Shown: one piece after another, positions 7,358-14,559 of the stretch
Layout: each line of letters begins with the position of its first letter
Numbering within the stretch: position 1 is the first letter of the stretch
Source of the DNA: Herbiconiux sp.
GTDB taxonomy: Bacteria > Actinomycetota > Actinomycetes > Actinomycetales > Microbacteriaceae
Length of the DNA stretch: 34,490 nucleotides
NCBI RefSeq assembly: GCF_023264855.1
Contig: NZ_JAHFUW010000053.1
Span: forward strand, 1 to 34,490
Direction: 5' to 3'
Notes under the pieces: model-generated
Database searches by the model: none
The model's input: only the letters and a program-made list of their open reading frames with translations
What the model was told of the DNA's origin: nothing
Translations under genes and position numbers: made by a program

Positions 7358-8515
7358 CTAGTCCGGAACCGGACCGAGCAGCGCGTTCGCCACCGTGGAG
7401 TGCGCGGACTCGCCGTCGGACGGATGGAAGATGCCGGCGACGACGTCGCGGTAGAGCCGGCCGAGCTCGCTGGAGTTGGCGATCGCCGAGCCGCCGGACA
7501 CCCGTAGTGCCAGGTCGACGACGACCCGCGCGCTCTCGGTCGCGCGCACCTTGAGGCCGACGAGCTTGGGGAACCAGGCCGCGCCGTGGGCGGCCTGCGC
7601 ATCGACGTCGGCGGCGAGCGCCTCGATCTGCGGCGGCATCGCGTCGTGCAGGATGCCCGCCTCGGCGACCTTCCAGCGGATGTCGGGGTCGTGAGCGTAG
7701 GGCCGGCCGCCCGCTTTCATCGAGGTGCGGCGGTGGGCGGCCTCGACGGCGAGCTCCACGGCCCGCTGACTGATGCCGGTGTACACGGCGGCGACCAGCA
7801 CCTCGAAGTTCGAGAAGATGCCGAAGATCAGCGGGTCGGGGCTCGGCCCCACCGGCAGCCGCCGGAACACGCGAGACGCCGGCGCCTCGGCGCCCTCGAG
7901 GATCGTGGTGTTGCTCTGGCTGGCGCGCATGGCGAGCGTGTCCCAGTCGTGCACCGTGGTGACCCCCGCCGTCGACCGGTCGAGGAAGGCGTGCACGAGA
8001 GCCGGGGCATCCGGATCGGAGTCGTCGCGGCCGAACACGCCGAGCCGCGTCCACACCGGCGAGAGCGACGTGAAGATCTTGGTTCCGGTGAAGCTGTAGC
8101 CGCCGTCGGCCAGCGGATGCGCCTGGGTGCGCGAGTCGAACAGCACCAGGTCGTTGCCGGCCTCGCTGTTGCCGAACGCGAACACCTCACCCGCCACCGC
8201 GTCGTCGAGCACCCAGGCGAGCGAGTCGTCCCCGCGATCGGCGAGCACCTTCGCGACGCCGGTCCACACCAGATGCATGTTGATGGCGAGCGCCGTGGCG
8301 GGCGCCGCGGTCGCGAGCCGCGTCTGCTCCCGAGCCACCCGAGCCAGCCCGAACCCCAACCCACCGGCCTCCACCGGTGCGAACATCCGCAGATACCCGA
8401 CCGCGGTCAGCTCCCGCAGATCCTCCTCCGGAAACGTGTTCTCCCGATCATGAACACCAGCCCGAGACCGGATGCGCGCCAGCAGAGCATCATCGAGAAC
8501 ACTCACTTCGGCCAT
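7358..8515 (-). CDS. Acyl-CoA-dehydrogenase-family flavoprotein
   Basis: The 385-residue product has the acyl-CoA dehydrogenase fold order: an N-terminal helical part with LRMFAPVEAGGLGFG (an aligned version of the P-x-x-x-GG-x-G motif), a middle beta domain with FTGTKIFTSLSPVWTRLGVF and WDTLAMRASQSN, and a C-terminal helical part ending in VSGGSAIANSSELGRLYRDVVAG. The middle motif WDTLAMRAS resembles the W-x-x-x-G-M-R-x-T motif of acyl-CoA dehydrogenases. Relatives include true dehydrogenases and FMNH2-dependent monooxygenases such as SfnB and DszC; the sequence does not let me choose. A GTG at 8521 is also in frame, but ATG 8515 has a TAGCAT box 6 nt before it. The gene is followed by the GH3 gene at 3 bp distance. 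Confidence 0.75.
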   Translation of the reverse strand: MAEVSVLDDALLARIRSRAGVHDRENTFPEEDLRELTAVGYLRMFAPVEAGGLGFGLARVAREQTRLATAAPATALAINMHLVWTGVAKVLADRGDDSLAWVLDDAVAGEVFAFGNSEAGNDLVLFDSRTQAHPLADGGYSFTGTKIFTSLSPVWTRLGVFGRDDSDPDAPALVHAFLDRSTAGVTTVHDWDTLAMRASQSNTTILEGAEAPASRVFRRLPVGPSPDPLIFGIFSNFEVLVAAVYTGISQRAVELAVEAAHRRTSMKAGGRPYAHDPDIRWKVAEAGILHDAMPPQIEALAADVDAQAAHGAAWFPKLVGLKVRATESARVVVDLALRVSGGSAIANSSELGRLYRDVVAGIFHPSDGESAHSTVANALLGPVPD

Positions 8516-8521
8516 GCGCAC

Positions 8522-8527
8522 ATGCTA
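8522..8527 (-). promoter_or_regulatory. -10 box TAGCAT for the acyl-CoA-dehydrogenase-like gene
   Basis: On the minus strand TAGCAT ends 6 nt before ATG 8515. This is the leaderless spacing and favours ATG 8515 over the in-frame GTG at 8521. Confidence 0.5.
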
Positions 8528-8565
8528 CCCACGGCCCCTGACAGTCCCCTCCCCACCAAACACCC

Positions 8566-8750
8566 CCACCGGCACCCAAAGTCTCAGGCCGTACCCGCCG
8601 ACCCAAGGTGAGCGTGTGGCCGAGGGGTGCGAGCGAAGCCCGCGCCCCTCGACCGCGCGCTCACATGTCGCGCTGCGCCGGGCAAGGACCGGCGCAGCCC
8701 GGTCACGCCGAGCGAAGCCCGGCGCGACCGGCAACTAACACAGCCGGACA
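8566..8750 (+). repeat. Dispersed three-hairpin intergenic repeat, copy C
   Basis: The copy lies between two minus-strand genes but reads on the plus strand. Hairpin 1 uses 8608-8614/8658-8664 (GTGAGCG/CGCTCAC), 8621-8627/8645-8651 (CGAGGGG/CCCCTCG) and an inner stem at 8629-8643 with loop GAA. Hairpin 2 uses 8672-8681/8689-8698. Hairpin 3 uses 8699-8710/8720-8731. Relative to copy B, A-T in stem 1 has become G-C and an inner C-G has become G-C, both with pairing kept. The rest of 8522-8800 holds only the promoter of the gene to its left. Confidence 0.85.
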
Positions 8751-8800
8751 CACACGTGACACCTCTAACGCACCATCCCAACGCGCAACCCCCAACGCAC

Positions 8801-9844
8801 CTACCCGCGCGCTTCCAGCTCTCGTACCCTCGGGATCACCTGCTCGGCGAAGCGCTGCATCTCCGCGAGGTGCGGCGAGAACTGCAGCAGCAGCAGGTCC
8901 ACTCCAGCCTCGGAGAACTCCACGATGCGACGCGCCACCTGGTCGGGCGTGCCGATGAGCTCGGGGCGCAGGCCCCGGTTCGACACCGAGTAGTCGCGCA
9001 GGTCGACCTTCTGCTCGAGCTGCGACTTCGAGATGAAGTCCTGGTACGACTCGTAGGCTGCGCCCTCGCGCACGTCGGTGATGCGGTCGAGCTCGGCCTG
9101 CGCCTCCTCCTCGGTGTCGCGCACGATCGCGTACGCGGCCATGCCGAAGGCCGAGAACGGGGTGTCTGAGACCGCGGCACGTCGGGAGGTGAGGTCGGCG
9201 ACCTTGGTGCGCAGCTCATCCGGGGTCCCACCGTGAGTGACGTAGGCGTCGGCGAACCGCGCGATCGCCTGTTTGCCGCCTTCGCTCTCGCCGCCGGCGT
9301 AGATGACGGGCTGCACCTGCGGCTTCGGCTCGAGGTACGTGTTCTCGATCTCGTAGTAGTCGCCCTTGAAGCTGTAGGGCGTCTCGTTCCAGAGGCCCTT
9401 CAAGATCTCGACGAACTCGAGGCTGCGGCGGTACCGGTCGTCGTGCTCACTGAAGATGCCGCCGTACTGCCGCGCCTCCTCGGCCCACCACGCCGACACC
9501 ACGTTCAGCGTGAAGCGGCCGCCGGAGATGTCGTCGATCGTGGCCGCGCGTTTGGCCGCCACGGCCGGCAGGTGGTAGCCGGGGCGGATGGCCGTGAGGA
9601 TCTCGATCCGCTCGGTGACGGCGGCGACCGCCGCGGCCAGCTCCCAGGCGTCCAGGCTCGGTGCCGACTGCCCCTTCACGTCATTGAGGTTCAGCTCGGC
9701 GATCAGGGTGACGTCGAAGCCCACGCGCTCGGCGGTCTGCGCGATCTCCTTCACGTGCTGGAACGTCACCGGGGTGTGCTCGTCGTCGACGTTGCGGAGC
9801 CAGCCGCCGAAAATGGGCGTCCAGTACCCGAAGCGCATAGTCAT
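8801..9844 (-). CDS. LLM-class flavin-dependent monooxygenase
   Basis: The 347-residue product has the luciferase-like TIM-barrel pattern. It begins MRFGYWTPIFGGW after two extra residues, contains KRAATIDDISGGRFTLNVVSAWW (the conserved region that ends the core barrel and binds FMN phosphate), then EHDDRYRRSLEFVEILKGLW, and later PVIYAGGESEGG. These match the alkanesulfonate monooxygenase (SsuD) and dimethylsulfone monooxygenase branch, which use reduced FMN from a separate reductase and O2. The likely role is release of sulfur or carbon from an organic compound; the substrate is not fixed by the sequence. No flavin reductase is seen nearby. The start ATG at 9844 has a TAGACT box 6 nt upstream. 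The neighbouring flavoprotein at 7358-8515 could be a partner, although repeat copy C separates them. Confidence 0.8.
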   Translation of the reverse strand: MTMRFGYWTPIFGGWLRNVDDEHTPVTFQHVKEIAQTAERVGFDVTLIAELNLNDVKGQSAPSLDAWELAAAVAAVTERIEILTAIRPGYHLPAVAAKRAATIDDISGGRFTLNVVSAWWAEEARQYGGIFSEHDDRYRRSLEFVEILKGLWNETPYSFKGDYYEIENTYLEPKPQVQPVIYAGGESEGGKQAIARFADAYVTHGGTPDELRTKVADLTSRRAAVSDTPFSAFGMAAYAIVRDTEEEAQAELDRITDVREGAAYESYQDFISKSQLEQKVDLRDYSVSNRGLRPELIGTPDQVARRIVEFSEAGVDLLLLQFSPHLAEMQRFAEQVIPRVRELEARG

Positions 9845-9850
9845 GGGTCG

Positions 9851-9856
9851 AGTCTA
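9851..9856 (-). promoter_or_regulatory. -10 box TAGACT for the LLM monooxygenase gene
   Basis: On the minus strand TAGACT ends 6 nt before ATG 9844, without a ribosome site between. A second in-frame ATG two codons later is less well placed. Confidence 0.5.
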
Positions 9857-9900
9857 GGAGCGCCCGATCCGGCCCCCCGACCAGCGTTACGCTGCTTTAC

Positions 9901-10058
9901 TGCCGGTCGCGCCGGGCTTCGCTCGGCGTGACCGGGCGGCGCCGGTCCCTGCCCGGCGCCGCGCGACATGTGAGCGCGCGGTCGAACGACCCGGCCTGCG
10001 GTCGGGACGTTCGGCCACACGCTCACCTTGGGGCGGCGGGTACGGCCTGAGACTTTGG
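9901..10058 (-). repeat. Dispersed three-hairpin intergenic repeat, copy D
   Basis: This minus-strand copy is the most diverged in stem 1 and the most informative. The stem is CGAACG/CGTTCG in place of CGAGGG/CCCTCG, and the inner stem is CCCGACC/GGCCGGG in place of TGCGACC/GGCCGCG. Stem 2 has G-C where the other copies have T-A. All these changes keep the pairing. The third hairpin is as in copy B. It lies between two minus-strand genes. Confidence 0.85.
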
Positions 10059-10076
10059 ATGCTCGAACATACGCGA

Positions 10077-10144
10077 CACTTCGGGCGCTCGCCACGCGCC
10101 AGCATTTCGGGCGCTCGCCACGCGCTGGCACTTCGGGTGCTCGG
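10077..10144 (+). repeat. 26-bp tandem repeat, about 2.6 units
   Basis: Units begin at 10077, 10103 and 10129 (the last partial). The shared core is TTCGGGCGCTCGCCACGCGC. Units 1 and 2 differ at only a few positions. The words ACTTCGGGTGC in the last unit resemble the flank of repeat copy B (ACTTCGGGTGCCGG at 3456-3469), so the array may have grown from the end of a dispersed repeat. It ends just before the stop of the carbonic anhydrase gene at 10152. Confidence 0.75.
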
Positions 10145-10151
10145 GGTTGGG

Positions 10152-10676
10152 TCAGGGGGCGGGGAGGATCTCGGCGGCGGCGTGAGCGGCGCTCAGGCGG
10201 AGGTAGGTGGCGGCGTTGGTGCGCAGGGCCGCGCGCTCCTCGTCGGCCAGGGCTCGGCGCACCTTGGCGGGAACGCCGGCCACGAGGGAGCCGGGCGGCA
10301 CGACCGTGCCCTCCAGCACCACGGCGCCGGCCGCGACGAGCGAGCCTGCTCCGATCACGGCGCCGTTCAGCACCGTTGAGGACATGCCGATCAGGCAGTC
10401 GTCCTCGATCGTGCAGCCGTGCAGCACCGCTCCGTGCCCGACGCTCACGCCCGATCCGATTCTCGTGGGGCGGCCGGCGTCGACGTGCACCACCACGTTG
10501 TCCTGCAGGTTCGAGCCCTCGCCCAGGTGGATCGTGTCGCCGTCGGCCCGCAGCACGGCGCCGTAGAACACGCTCGAAGAAGCGGCCAGCGTGACCTGGC
10601 CGATGACGACAGCGGTGGGCGCGACCCACGCCGTCTCGTCGATCTCGGGGGTGTGGCCTTCGTAGCGGATGATCAT
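10152..10676 (-). CDS. Gamma carbonic anhydrase family protein
   Basis: The 174-residue product is a left-handed beta-helix of hexapeptide repeats (for example AVVIGQ, VVVHVD, AVIGAG, TVVPPG). The three zinc-ligand histidines of gamma carbonic anhydrases are present as His64 (VVVHVDAG), His81 and His86 (VGHGAVLHG). Related proteins include Cam, CaiE, PaaY and YrdA. Activity may be CO2 hydration or, as in PaaY, thioester hydrolysis; many members show no measured carbonic anhydrase activity. ATG 10676 is preceded by GAGGAG with 4 nt spacing. Upstream on the same strand lies TAGGCT (10704-10709), giving a leader of about 25 nt. The gene is divergent from the small membrane protein at 10742. Confidence 0.85.
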   Translation of the reverse strand: MIIRYEGHTPEIDETAWVAPTAVVIGQVTLAASSSVFYGAVLRADGDTIHLGEGSNLQDNVVVHVDAGRPTRIGSGVSVGHGAVLHGCTIEDDCLIGMSSTVLNGAVIGAGSLVAAGAVVLEGTVVPPGSLVAGVPAKVRRALADEERAALRTNAATYLRLSAAHAAAEILPAP

Positions 10677-10703
10677 GGGACTCCTCGTCGAGTGGTTCCT
10701 GCC

Positions 10704-10709
10704 AGCCTA
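10704..10709 (-). promoter_or_regulatory. -10 box TAGGCT for the gamma carbonic anhydrase gene
   Basis: TAGGCT on the minus strand lies 27 nt before ATG 10676, with GAGGAG in the leader. It is only 19 bp from the -10 box of the divergent gene, so the two promoters must overlap. Confidence 0.4.
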
Positions 10710-10728
10710 TCCAGGCCTCGCGGGGCAA

Positions 10729-10734
10729 TAGGGT
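10729..10734 (+). promoter_or_regulatory. -10 box TAGGGT for the gene at 10742
   Basis: TAGGGT ends 7 nt before ATG 10742. It overlaps the alternative GTG start at 10733, which would therefore not be on the mRNA. Confidence 0.5.
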
Positions 10735-10741
10735 GGGCAGC

Positions 10742-11143
10742 ATGCAGGATCCGGTCGGCGCGCTCTCGTTGATCCTCGAGCTGTTCAGCTGGATCGGCAT
10801 CGCGGCAGGCCTCGTGCTCCTGGTGGTCGGCCTCGTACGCGGCGCCTTCTTCCGCGGCTGGCGCGAGACGCTCGGCGTGGTCGTGCTCGACGCATCCGGA
10901 GACCTGGTGTACCGCTGGCTCGGCGAAGACGGCGTGCTCTACGAGGCGCCCTCGATCGACGACGACACCCAGGTGCTCGAGCCGGGCGAGGACGTGACGG
11001 TGTACGTGAACCCGCGCGACCCTTCGGTGGGACGGGTCGACGATCCCACGCACGAGGGGCGGGCGCTGCGCACCACAGGCTGGATCCTGCTGGGCCTCGG
11101 CATCGTCGCCGTCGTGGTGCAGTTCGTGCTCCTTTTCCTCTGA
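10742..11143 (+). CDS. Small membrane protein, DUF3592-like
   Basis: The product has 133 residues: a transmembrane segment at about 8-32, a soluble middle part with LVYRWLGEDGVLYEAPSIDDDTQ and VTVYVNPRDPS, and a second transmembrane segment at about 112-133. The order of helix, small beta domain containing a Y-x-P-x-D-P-like stretch, helix resembles DUF3592 proteins, whose function is not known. The ATG at 10742 is chosen over the in-frame GTG at 10733 because of the TAGGGT box. LtrA starts 25 bp after the stop but has its own -10 box. Confidence 0.6.
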   Translation: MQDPVGALSLILELFSWIGIAAGLVLLVVGLVRGAFFRGWRETLGVVVLDASGDLVYRWLGEDGVLYEAPSIDDDTQVLEPGEDVTVYVNPRDPSVGRVDDPTHEGRALRTTGWILLGLGIVAVVVQFVLLFL

Positions 11144-11156
11144 CTCGCTCCGGCCC

Positions 11157-11162
11157 TAGGCT
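11157..11162 (+). promoter_or_regulatory. -10 box TAGGCT for ltrA
   Basis: TAGGCT ends 6 nt before ATG 11169, the leaderless spacing, and no ribosome site is seen. Confidence 0.5.
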
Positions 11163-11168
11163 TCAGCC

Positions 11169-12386
11169 ATGTCGACAGACGGCCCCGCCCGCGCCCTCAG
11201 CGGCATCATCCCGGTGATCCGGATGCGCCCGCGCTCGATCCACGAAGACGGCCGGGTCTCCAGCCCGCTGGAACTGCTCTTCGACCTCACCTTCGTGGTC
11301 GCCGTCTCCTCGATCGTGGGCCAGCTGGCGCACGCCGTCGCCGAAGACCACCTCGCCACCGCGCTGCCGAACTTCCTGATGGTGTTCTTCGCCATCTGGT
11401 GGGCGTGGCTCAACTTCACCTGGTTCGCCTCGGCGTACGACACCGACGACGTGCCCTACCGCCTGCTCACGCTGCTGCAGATGGGCGGGGTGCTCGTGCT
11501 GGCCGCGGGCGTGCCCAGCGCCTTCGGCGAGGGCGACTACTTCTTGATCACGCTCGGCTACCTCATCATGCGCGTCGCCATCATCACGCAGTGGCTGCGG
11601 GCGGCGGTTCAGGATGCCGAAGGGCGGCGCACCGCCCTCCGGTACGCCCTGGCGATCGGCATCGTGCAGGCGCTGTGGATCATCCGCTACTTCACCGTCG
11701 TCGACGTGCCGTTCTGGGTGCAGGTCACCGTGTTCGCCGCCCTGGCGGTGTGCGAGATGACGACCCCGATCTGGGCCGAACGGCACCGCTCGACGAGCTG
11801 GCATCCGCACCACGTGGCCGAGCGCTACGCACTGTTCACCATCATCTTGCTCGGCGAGTCGGTGCTGGCCTCGACCGTGGGCGTGCAGAACGTCATCACG
11901 GCGGGCTCGTCGTCGGGCGAGTTCGTGCTGCTGGCGGCCTGCGGCCTCGCGCTGCTGTTCGGGCTCTGGTGGGTCTACTTCCTCGAACCGGCGCACGACG
12001 GCCTGGAGCGCCGCCGCTCCCGCTCGTTCTTCTGGGGGTACGGGCACTACTGGATCTTCGCGGCCCTCGCCGCCGTCGGAGCAGGCCTCGAGGTCGGCGT
12101 CGACGCGATCGGCCACCACATCGAGGCGCCCACCGTCGTCGTGGCGTACGCCATCGCCGTGCCTGTGGCGGTGTACCTGGTGATGATGTGGGTGCTCTAC
12201 CGCCCGCTGACCGGGCCCACCGTCATCCCGCCGGCCGTCTCGCTGGGCGCCGCCGCCGTCATCCTGCTGCTCCCGCTGACGACCGCCGTGCTGCCGCTCG
12301 GCTTCGTGGTGCTGGCCATCACGCTGGCCGTCGGCCTCGTGGTGGCGCTCACCATCCTGGTCAGGCGGCCACGAGTCGCCGCGTGA
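11169..12386 (+). CDS. Low temperature requirement protein A (LtrA) family membrane protein
   Basis: The 405-residue product has about eleven or twelve hydrophobic segments. The signature near the N-terminus, SPLELLFDLTFVVAVS, is typical for LtrA, as are WWAWLNFTWFASAYDTDD, AERYALFTIILLGESVLA and GYGHYWIFAALAAVGAGLE. LtrA was named from a Listeria mutant that could not grow in the cold; the molecular function is unknown. The gene is intact and of normal length. Its TGA is immediately followed by the complement of the acyl-CoA synthetase stop, so the two convergent genes end back to back in the palindrome TGATCA with no space between them. Confidence 0.8.
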   Translation: MSTDGPARALSGIIPVIRMRPRSIHEDGRVSSPLELLFDLTFVVAVSSIVGQLAHAVAEDHLATALPNFLMVFFAIWWAWLNFTWFASAYDTDDVPYRLLTLLQMGGVLVLAAGVPSAFGEGDYFLITLGYLIMRVAIITQWLRAAVQDAEGRRTALRYALAIGIVQALWIIRYFTVVDVPFWVQVTVFAALAVCEMTTPIWAERHRSTSWHPHHVAERYALFTIILLGESVLASTVGVQNVITAGSSSGEFVLLAACGLALLFGLWWVYFLEPAHDGLERRRSRSFFWGYGHYWIFAALAAVGAGLEVGVDAIGHHIEAPTVVVAYAIAVPVAVYLVMMWVLYRPLTGPTVIPPAVSLGAAAVILLLPLTTAVLPLGFVVLAITLAVGLVVALTILVRRPRVAA

Positions 12387-14117
12387 TCAGGAGGCCGCGC
12401 CCTCGCCCGGCTCGTCGAGCAGCTTCTTGAGCTCGCGCCGCAGCACCTTGCCCACGTTCGACTTGGGCAGCTCGTCGCGGAACAGGATCTTCGTGGGCCG
12501 CTTGTAGCCCGCCAGCTCGCCCTTGAAGTAGGCGCGCAGCTCGTCTTCGGTGAGCGAGTCGTCGGCCTTCACCGCGAAGAGCACCACGGTCTCGCCCGAA
12601 CGGTCATCCGGAACTCCGATCACACCCGCGTCTTTGACCTTCGGATGCTGCATCGCCACCTCTTCGACCTCGCTCGGGTAGACGTTGAAGCCCGACACCA
12701 CCACGAGGTCTTTCTTGCGGTCGACGATGGTGATGTAGCCGTCGTCGCTCATCGTGGCCACGTCGCCGGTGAGCAGCCAGCCGTCTTTCAGCACCTCGGC
12801 GCTCGGCTCGGGCTGGTTCCAGTAGCCCGACATCACCTGCGGGCCGCGCACGCACAGCTCGCCCGGCTCGCCGAGTGCCACCGGGGCGCCGTCTTCACCG
12901 CGCAGCTCGATGTCGGTGGAGGGCAGCGGGAGGCCGATGGTGCCCACCCGCGGGGTGGTCCAGGTGGGGTTCACCGAGACGACCGGCGAGGCCTCGGTGA
13001 GGCCGTAGCCCTCGAGCAGGTCGTGGCCGGTGGCCTCGCGCCAGGCCTTCGCCGTGGCGCCGCGCACGGCCATGCCCCCGGCGACCGAGAGCTTGACGCC
13101 CGAGAAGTCGAGCGCGCGGAACGCCGGCGCATCCAGCAGCGAGGCCGCGAGGGTGCTCACCAGGATGAGCACGCTCGGCTTGGTCTTGGTGAGGGTGCCC
13201 ACGAGGTCGGCGGTGTCGCGCGGATTCGTGATGAGCACGTTGTGCGATCCGTAGGCGAAGAAGGCCAGGCAGTTCACCGTCAGAGAGAAGATGTGGTACA
13301 GCGGCAGGGCCGCGATGACCGTCTCCTGGCCGTCGTGCAGGCGCAGCCGCATCGGCGCCAGCATCTGCGCCTGGTTGGCGATGAGGTTGGCGTGGGTGAT
13401 GATGGCGGCCTTCGTGCCACCGGTGGTTCCGCCGGTGTACTGCAGCAGAGCGGTGTCGCCGCCGGCGATGCTCGGGCGTTTCGCGCTGTCCGGCCGCTGG
13501 TGGTGCTGTCGGCCGGTCGCCACGGCATCCCGGAACGACGTCGTTCCCGTGAGGCCGTTGGCCGGCACCATCTTGCGCACCCGCTTCACCACGAAGTTCG
13601 TGACGACGCGCTTGAGCGGCGGCAGCAGGTCGCCCACCTCGGTGACGATGACGTGCCGGATGCTCGTCTCGGCGAGCACCTTCTCGAGCTTGTCGGCGAA
13701 GTTGGCGAGCACGAGGATGGCGACGGCTCCCGAGTCGACGAACACCTTCTGCATCTCGTGCGCGGTGTAGAGCGGGTTGGCGTTCACCACGACGAGTCCG
13801 GCCTTCAGCGCGCCGAAGACGGCGACCGGATACTGCAGCACGTTGGGCATCTGCAACACGATCCGGTCGCCCTTGGAAAGGCCCAGCTCGCCCAGCAGGT
13901 AGGCGGCGAAGTGGTCGGAGAGCTCGTCGACCTCGCGGAAGCTCAGCACCGTGCCGAGGTTCGAGAAGGCGGGGGCGTCGCCGTGCTTACGGCACGTGCC
14001 GGAGACGAGCTCGCCGACGGTGGCGAACTCGGCTGCACCGATCGTGGGGGCCAGGTCCGGCGAGTAGCTGCTCAGCCACGGGCGGGTCTCGTATGCGTTC
14101 TGCGCCTGATCGTTCAT
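12387..14117 (-). CDS. Long-chain fatty acid--CoA ligase (acyl-CoA synthetase)
   Basis: The 576-residue product (from ATG 14117) is an ANL-superfamily adenylating enzyme. The ATP-binding P-loop YTGGTTGGTK lies at 227-236, LPLYHIFSLT at 271-280, GYGLTEASPV in the second half, then GELCVRGPQVMSGYWNQPE and the hinge region GDVATMSDDGYITIVDRKKDLVVVSG. The catalytic Lys is in LPKSNVGKVLRREL near the C-terminus. It activates fatty acids to acyl-CoA with ATP in the cytosol. The start is uncertain: in-frame candidates are GTG 14171 and ATG 14156, 14141 and 14117. I prefer 14117 because AAGAAGG lies just upstream and typical family N-termini begin there, with a possible -10 TACGGT at 14174-14179. It could supply acyl-CoA for beta-oxidation feeding the glyoxylate shunt encoded further right. 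Confidence 0.85.
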   Translation of the reverse strand: MNDQAQNAYETRPWLSSYSPDLAPTIGAAEFATVGELVSGTCRKHGDAPAFSNLGTVLSFREVDELSDHFAAYLLGELGLSKGDRIVLQMPNVLQYPVAVFGALKAGLVVVNANPLYTAHEMQKVFVDSGAVAILVLANFADKLEKVLAETSIRHVIVTEVGDLLPPLKRVVTNFVVKRVRKMVPANGLTGTTSFRDAVATGRQHHQRPDSAKRPSIAGGDTALLQYTGGTTGGTKAAIITHANLIANQAQMLAPMRLRLHDGQETVIAALPLYHIFSLTVNCLAFFAYGSHNVLITNPRDTADLVGTLTKTKPSVLILVSTLAASLLDAPAFRALDFSGVKLSVAGGMAVRGATAKAWREATGHDLLEGYGLTEASPVVSVNPTWTTPRVGTIGLPLPSTDIELRGEDGAPVALGEPGELCVRGPQVMSGYWNQPEPSAEVLKDGWLLTGDVATMSDDGYITIVDRKKDLVVVSGFNVYPSEVEEVAMQHPKVKDAGVIGVPDDRSGETVVLFAVKADDSLTEDELRAYFKGELAGYKRPTKILFRDELPKSNVGKVLRRELKKLLDEPGEGAAS

Positions 14118-14184
14118 GGCCTTCTTCGGTGTCGTCGGCATCCCGGCCCGCAGCATCGGGTGGGCTCGCACATACCGTACCCGC

Positions 14185-14190
14185 TATCGT
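14185..14190 (+). promoter_or_regulatory. -10 box TATCGT for the 48-aa membrane protein
   Basis: TATCGT ends 6 nt before ATG 14197. It overlaps the promoter region of the divergent acyl-CoA synthetase gene. Confidence 0.45.
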
Positions 14191-14196
14191 CAACTC

Positions 14197-14343
14197 ATGA
14201 TGAATGACGACGACGACGAGCGCCCCGCCGGTTTCATCTCACGCCTGGGCCGTGCCCGCGGGCTGGCCTGGATCGTGATCATCGGGCTGGTCGCCCTGAG
14301 CATCGGCGCGATCTCGGTCGTGATCGTGCTGCAGAACTCCTGA
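14197..14343 (+). CDS. 48-residue single-pass membrane protein
   Basis: The product begins with an acidic run, MMNDDDDERPAG, then a short basic amphipathic piece (SRLGRARG), then one strongly hydrophobic helix of about 22 residues and a five-residue tail ending LQNS. A longer frame starts at 14116, but the earlier part overlaps the acyl-CoA synthetase start on the other strand and has no start signals. The ATG at 14197 has TATCGT 6 nt upstream. I do not recognise a family. The charge pattern suggests the acidic-basic N-terminus is cytoplasmic and the C-terminus outside. Confidence 0.55.
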   Translation: MMNDDDDERPAGFISRLGRARGLAWIVIIGLVALSIGAISVVIVLQNS

Positions 14344-14360
14344 GCGCAGCCCCGCCCGTC

Positions 14361-14552
14361 TCAGGCTTCGTCGGGGGTGGCGTCGTCGAGGAGTTCCTGG
14401 TCCCAGTCCTTGACCGCCTGCTCGGCTTCTTCGCGGGTGTCGAACGGGCCGAGGGACGGGGCCTCGGGGAACTCGTCGGGGTTCAGGTCGGTCGTGACGA
14501 AGTAGGTGACGGTGTCGTCTTGTTCGTGCTCGACGATGCGCAGATCGGTCAT
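14361..14552 (-). CDS. 63-residue acidic hypothetical protein
   Basis: The product begins MTDLRIVEHEQDDTVTYFVTTDL and is rich in Asp and Glu. FDTREEAEQAVKDWDQ resembles the short strand-turn-helix found in small DUF-type proteins that pair a beta strand with one helix. There is no membrane segment or signal. TAGAGT lies 7 nt before the ATG. It is convergent with the 48-aa gene with 17 bp between stops. The function is unknown. Confidence 0.6.
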   Translation of the reverse strand: MTDLRIVEHEQDDTVTYFVTTDLNPDEFPEAPSLGPFDTREEAEQAVKDWDQELLDDATPDEA

Positions 14553-14559
14553 GCTGCCG

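Noticed and set aside
8608-8958. Conserved peptide-like translations across the four A-D repeats (e.g. SVWPR...MSRCAGQG...PGHAERSPARPA)
   Set aside because: Similar translations recur because the DNA is a repeat. Base changes follow stem pairing and not codon positions, there are indels, and no start signals are consistent; hence a nucleic-acid element and not a protein.
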